A program made the position numbers and the translations under genes. Below, in pieces: positions 5,641-8,836 of a DNA stretch of 8,836 nt (the first letter of the stretch is position 1; the number at the start of each line of letters is the position of its first letter). The DNA comes from Balneola sp. (GTDB lineage: Bacteria; Bacteroidota; Rhodothermia; Balneolales; Balneolaceae). The stretch is taken from contig PCAT01000116.1 of assembly GCA_002730655.1 (NCBI GenBank), positions 1 through 8,836 of the forward strand, read 5' to 3'. The notes under the pieces are model-generated. The model was given only the letters and a program-made list of their open reading frames with translations, did no database searches and was not told the DNA's origin.

Positions 5641-6231
5641 ATGGCACGTAAAAAAAGCATTCACTACGTTAATAATGCTCAGTTTTCGTCAGCTGTTGTA
5701 GATTATGTTACTATCGTAGAACAATCTCGTAAAGACGGGACCGAAATTCCAAAAGTACCAGACTATATAGCGCAATGTTTTTTAAGAATTGCGGAAGGTT
5801 TATCTCATAAATCTAATTTTATTCGTTATACTTATCGCGAAGAAATGGTAATGGATGCGGTAGAAAATTGTTTGAAAGCTATTGGTAACTACAACTTAGA
5901 AGCAGCAACAAGAACTGGAAAGCCAAATGCGTTTGCATACTTTACGCAGATAACTTGGTACGCATTTTTAAGACGTATTACAAAAGAAAAGAAACAACAA
6001 GAAATCAAACTTAAATATCTTACAAAATCTGGAGTCGAAAACTTTATTGATGTTGATATGTCTCAAGGTGATGTCGGTCAACAAGTAGCAACACACTTTG
6101 TCGATACGTTAAGAGACAGAATTGAAAGAGTTAGATCTACTGATAGTGAGATTAAAGAACTCGTAAAAGAAGAAAAGAAAAGAAAAAGGACTAAAGTAGC
6201 TGATTCAGACTTAAGTGAATTCATGGCATGA
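5641..6231 (+). CDS. 55: Late-transcription sigma factor gp55
   Basis: Small sigma-like subunit that binds host core RNA polymerase and recognises the TATAAATA late promoter element. In T4 it works with gp33 and the gp45 sliding clamp to tie late transcription to replication. The 196-aa protein matches T4 gp55 (185 aa) across its length: HYVNN (8-12), RIAEGLSHKSNF (49-60), EEMVMDAVENCLKAIGNYN (67-85) and NAFAYFTQITWYAFLRRI-KEKK (96-118), the sigma region 2-like core-binding and -10 recognition part. The C-terminus ends DSDLSEFMA, which occupies the place of the T4 SLDFLYE clamp-binding tail, with the hydrophobic Leu/Phe/Met kept; this equivalence is inference. A basic run (KKRKRTK, 179-185) precedes the tail. 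It is first gene of the operon under the early promoter, and its stop overlaps the gene 47 start (ATGA). Confidence 0.95.
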   Translation: MARKKSIHYVNNAQFSSAVVDYVTIVEQSRKDGTEIPKVPDYIAQCFLRIAEGLSHKSNFIRYTYREEMVMDAVENCLKAIGNYNLEAATRTGKPNAFAYFTQITWYAFLRRITKEKKQQEIKLKYLTKSGVENFIDVDMSQGDVGQQVATHFVDTLRDRIERVRSTDSEIKELVKEEKKRKRTKVADSDLSEFMA

Positions 6232-7289
6232 AGATAGCAATACTAAATGATACCCATTGTGGTATACGTAACTCATCAGAAATATTCTTAGCAAATGCAG
6301 AAGATTTCTACTCAAAAATATTTTTTCCGGAATGCGATAAAAGAGATATTAAACAAATATTGCATTTAGGAGATTATTATGATCACAGAAAGTTTATAAA
6401 CTTTAAAGCACTTAATCATAATAGAAGAGTATTCTTAGATCAAGTTAGAAAGCGTGGTATGTCTATGGATATTATTCCTGGGAATCACGATACTTATTTT
6501 AAGAATACTAATGAACTTAACTCTTTAAAAGAGTGTTTAGGTCATTACATGAACGAAGTACATATTATTATGGAACCTACTGTCATGAAATATGATTCTT
6601 TAAAAATAGGATTGGTACCGTGGATATGTAATGATAACTACGATCAATGCATGACTTTTATTAAAGAATGTCAAGCAGATTGGATTGGCGCTCATCTAGA
6701 GCTTACAGGATTCGAGATGATGAGAGGTATTACCAACGTTCATGGTATGAACCCAAAGATCTTTAAAAGATTTGAAATGGTTTTATCAGGTCATTTTCAT
6801 ACGTCATCTAGAAAAGATAATATATGGTACTTAGGTAATCCTATGGAGTTCTTTTGGAATGACGCGCATGATCCAAAGTACTTTCATATTTTAGATACTG
6901 AAACTCGTGAGATAGAAAGAATTAGAAATCCTCATACTATCTTTGAAAAAGTATTATATGACGATGAAAAAAATGATTACAGTACTTTTGACGTGACTAA
7001 GTTTAATAAAAAGTTTGTAAAAGTTATTGTGATAAATAAGACTGATCCTTTTACTTTCGATAGATTTATCGACAATATTCAAAATCAAGAGATATATGAA
7101 CTAAAGATTGCTGAAAACTTTAACGAGTTTATGGGAACTAATGTTGAAGAAGAAAACATGAACTTTGAAGATACAGCAGAAATAGTAGACTCTTATATTG
7201 AAGCGGTTGATACAGATCTAGATAAGAATAAAATTAAAGTTCAAATGCGAGAACTTATGACTGAAGCACAGGCAACTGAAATAGCATGA
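6228..7289 (+). CDS. 47: Recombination endonuclease subunit gp47 (Mre11-like)
   Basis: Mre11/SbcD-type metallophosphoesterase. With gp46 it forms the nuclease that resects DNA ends to start T4-type recombination-dependent replication and host DNA breakdown. All phosphoesterase motifs are present in the 353-aa product: D8 and H10 (NDTHCG), GD at 48-49 (LGDYYDHR), GNHD (85-88), a metal-ligand His in GAHLE (154-158) and GHFH (188-191). The NPMEFFW segment (about 204-210) matches the T4 GTPWTL position after the nuclease core. The C-terminal 100 residues are the expected gp46-binding/capping part, with the same acidic EEE-D stretch as T4. Length is close to T4 gp47 (339 aa). It overlaps gene 55 and gene 46 by four bases each, which suggests stoichiometric coupled translation. 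Confidence 0.96.
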   Translation: MKIAILNDTHCGIRNSSEIFLANAEDFYSKIFFPECDKRDIKQILHLGDYYDHRKFINFKALNHNRRVFLDQVRKRGMSMDIIPGNHDTYFKNTNELNSLKECLGHYMNEVHIIMEPTVMKYDSLKIGLVPWICNDNYDQCMTFIKECQADWIGAHLELTGFEMMRGITNVHGMNPKIFKRFEMVLSGHFHTSSRKDNIWYLGNPMEFFWNDAHDPKYFHILDTETREIERIRNPHTIFEKVLYDDEKNDYSTFDVTKFNKKFVKVIVINKTDPFTFDRFIDNIQNQEIYELKIAENFNEFMGTNVEEENMNFEDTAEIVDSYIEAVDTDLDKNKIKVQMRELMTEAQATEIA

Positions 7290-8836
7290 TTATATTTAAA
7301 ACTATTCGTTATAAAAACTTTTTGTCCTCAGGTAATAGCTTTACAGAAATAGAACTTAATAGAAATAAGTCTACACTTGTTGTAGGTCAAAATGGAGCTG
7401 GTAAGTCCACTATGTTGGATGCGTTATCATTTGCTTTATTTGGTAGACCTCATAGAAATATCAACAAAAGTAAACTCGTAAATTCTATTAATCAAAAGCA
7501 ATGCGTAGTAGAAGTTAAATTTACTATTGGACAATCTAATTTTCATATCATTAGAGGTATAAAACCAACTATCTTTGAGATATGGAAAGATGGCATGATG
7601 ATTAACCAATCTTCTCATGCCAATGAATATCAAAAGATCCTCGAGTCTAACATCTTGAAACTCAATCACAAGAGTTTCCATCAGGTCGTTGTTCTAGGTT
7701 CTTCCTCCTTCATTCCTTTTATGCAACTTAATGCTGGAAATCGTAGAGATGTTATCGAGGATCTTTTAGATATTAACATTTTTTCAAAGATGAATGTTAT
7801 CTTACGAGAAAAGAACGGCATCTTAAAAGAAAAGATGAAAAGAGTTGGTCACGATATAGAGTTGATAAAATCTAAAATTGATCAACAAACAAAATACATT
7901 AGAGATATTACGGCACTAACAGAAGAGAATAGAAAAGAATATGAACATCGGATATCTGGAACGCAGAATAGCATCGATGAATTACAGGCTGAGAATAGTA
8001 AGCTTAGCTTGGGTCTCGACGACGCTATTAAAGAAACCGAAAAAAGGATGGACACTTTACAGGATAGGAGGCAGGGGTTATTACTCAGAAGTCAGGATGC
8101 GCAAACGAGGATTTCCGACGTCGATACCCGCATCTCTTTTTTCGAAGAGAATGAGACGTGTCCCGTATGCGACCAAGCCTTGGCAGACGGGCATAAACGT
8201 TCTATACTCAGCCAGTGCGAAGAAGAGAAAGATCGCAATAAAACAACGCTTAAGTCTATTGGAAAAGAAGGAACGGGCGTGGAAGCGGAGATTGCAGAGA
8301 CCAGCGGCATATTACTATCGCTTCGAGATAAAGTATCTAAACTCTCTGAAAACAACAGGGAGATCTCATCATTACAGCGTAATATAGCCGACTATAGAAA
8401 ATATCTAGATAAAGATGTTTCTGCTGATCTAAACACAGCGAAAAAAGAACTAACTGATCTAAATCAAAATAAAGAAGATATGTTTGAAGAAAAGCTTATG
8501 GTGTCTGAACAGTTTAATTACAACGGTGTCATAGCTGAAATGTTGAAGGATACTGGAATTAAAACTAAGATTATTAAACAATATCTGCCAGCCATCAATA
8601 AATTAGTTAATCAGTATCTTCAAGTACTTGACTTTTACGTTCAGTTTGATTTAGATGAAAACTTTCAAGAAACTATTAGGTCAAGGCATAGAGACGATTT
8701 TATCTATGAATCATTTAGTGAAGGTGAAAAGCAAAGAATAGATCTATCACTATTGTTTACGTGGAGACAAATAGCCAAGATGAAAAATTCAGTGGCTACT
8801 AACTTATTAATGCTAGATGAAACATTTGATTCATCA
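7286..8836 (+). CDS. 46: Recombination endonuclease subunit gp46 (Rad50-like), 3' end missing
   Basis: SMC-family ATPase partner of gp47. 517 codons are visible without a stop, and T4 gp46 is 560 aa, so roughly the last 40-60 residues lie past the window. Features in order: Walker A GQNGAGKST (34-42), the Q-loop region near FIPFMQL, a coiled-coil arm from about residue 170, the zinc hook CPVC (C292, C295), the return coiled coil, the ABC signature SFSEGEKQR (476-484) and Walker B LLMLDET (507-513, D511 and E512). It starts at ATG 7286, overlapping the gene 47 stop (ATGA). The arm and hook part (about 7950-8340) is clearly richer in GC and uses codons such as CGG, CGC, AGG, GGG and CAG that are rare in the rest of the gene; see the separate entry. 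No frame break is present. Confidence 0.95.
   Translation, partial: MIIFKTIRYKNFLSSGNSFTEIELNRNKSTLVVGQNGAGKSTMLDALSFALFGRPHRNINKSKLVNSINQKQCVVEVKFTIGQSNFHIIRGIKPTIFEIWKDGMMINQSSHANEYQKILESNILKLNHKSFHQVVVLGSSSFIPFMQLNAGNRRDVIEDLLDINIFSKMNVILREKNGILKEKMKRVGHDIELIKSKIDQQTKYIRDITALTEENRKEYEHRISGTQNSIDELQAENSKLSLGLDDAIKETEKRMDTLQDRRQGLLLRSQDAQTRISDVDTRISFFEENETCPVCDQALADGHKRSILSQCEEEKDRNKTTLKSIGKEGTGVEAEIAETSGILLSLRDKVSKLSENNREISSLQRNIADYRKYLDKDVSADLNTAKKELTDLNQNKEDMFEEKLMVSEQFNYNGVIAEMLKDTGIKTKIIKQYLPAINKLVNQYLQVLDFYVQFDLDENFQETIRSRHRDDFIYESFSEGEKQRIDLSLLFTWRQIAKMKNSVATNLLMLDETFDSS
7950..8340 (+). other. GC-rich block inside gene 46 over the zinc hook
   Basis: By hand count, 7981-8340 has 166 G/C in 360 bases (46%), peaking at 55% in 8161-8220. 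The flanks at 7861-7920 and 8401-8520 have about 25-30%. The block encodes the distal coiled coil and the CPVC hook, while both ATPase halves keep the AT-rich codon use of the neighbours. The reading frame is intact. It looks like a recombinant patch from a phage of different composition, though a coiled-coil amino-acid bias could contribute. Confidence 0.65.

Noticed and set aside
7436..7681. 81-aa open frame on the - strand
   Set aside because: Antisense to the gp46 N-terminal ATPase part, with no promoter or ribosome binding site and no recognisable motif.
7941..8387. 148-aa open frame on the + strand rich in Arg and Lys
   Set aside because: It lies in another frame inside gene 46, whose own frame carries Walker A, CPVC, the ABC signature and Walker B. 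The high GC of this block explains the chance open frame.

Overview
The window is part of a T4-like myovirus genome. All seven confident families are T4 core genes in the order 22-23-(tail-tube-family gene)-uvsY-uvsW-(small conserved gene)-55-47-46, all on the + strand and tightly packed. This order, with gene 23 followed directly by a small tail gene and then uvsY/uvsW/55, is the one I associate with marine T4-like phages (cyanophage and pelagiphage relatives) rather than coliphage T4 itself. The host cannot be read from the window: there are no tRNAs, photosynthesis genes or host genes. Base composition is AT-rich outside the capsid genes.

Left part (1-2465), virion head module: the 3' part of the gene 22 prohead core scaffold protein, whose start lies off the window, then the full gene 23 major capsid protein. 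The module is closed by a strong intrinsic terminator at 2439-2465. Next (2478-3060) is a perfect T4-type late promoter box, TATAAATA, only five bases before the ATG of a tail-tube-family (gp19/gp54-like) protein. Its predicted mRNA would be nearly or fully leaderless.

Middle (3097-5491), recombination module: the recombination mediator UvsY, the overlapping UvsW helicase, and a 165-aa protein coupled to uvsW by a 4-base overlap. The 165-aa protein has an N-terminal region that reads like an Sm/LSm-type small beta barrel. The 149-base gap that follows (5492-5640) is the main regulatory region. It carries a rightward sigma70-type (early) promoter for the 55-47-46 operon and, back to back with it, an equally well-formed leftward promoter that has no gene in front of it and would make RNA antisense to the Sm-like gene and uvsW.

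Right part (5641-8836): the late sigma factor gp55, the Mre11-like nuclease gp47 and the Rad50-like SMC ATPase gp46 (3' end cut by the window), joined by 4-base ATGA overlaps. Together UvsY, UvsW, gp46 and gp47 are the T4 recombination-dependent replication machinery, and gp55 couples replication to late transcription of the structural genes at the left. The most unusual points are the leftward promoter opposite an Sm-like gene, the leaderless late promoter, and a sharp GC-rich block exactly over the zinc-hook part of gene 46.
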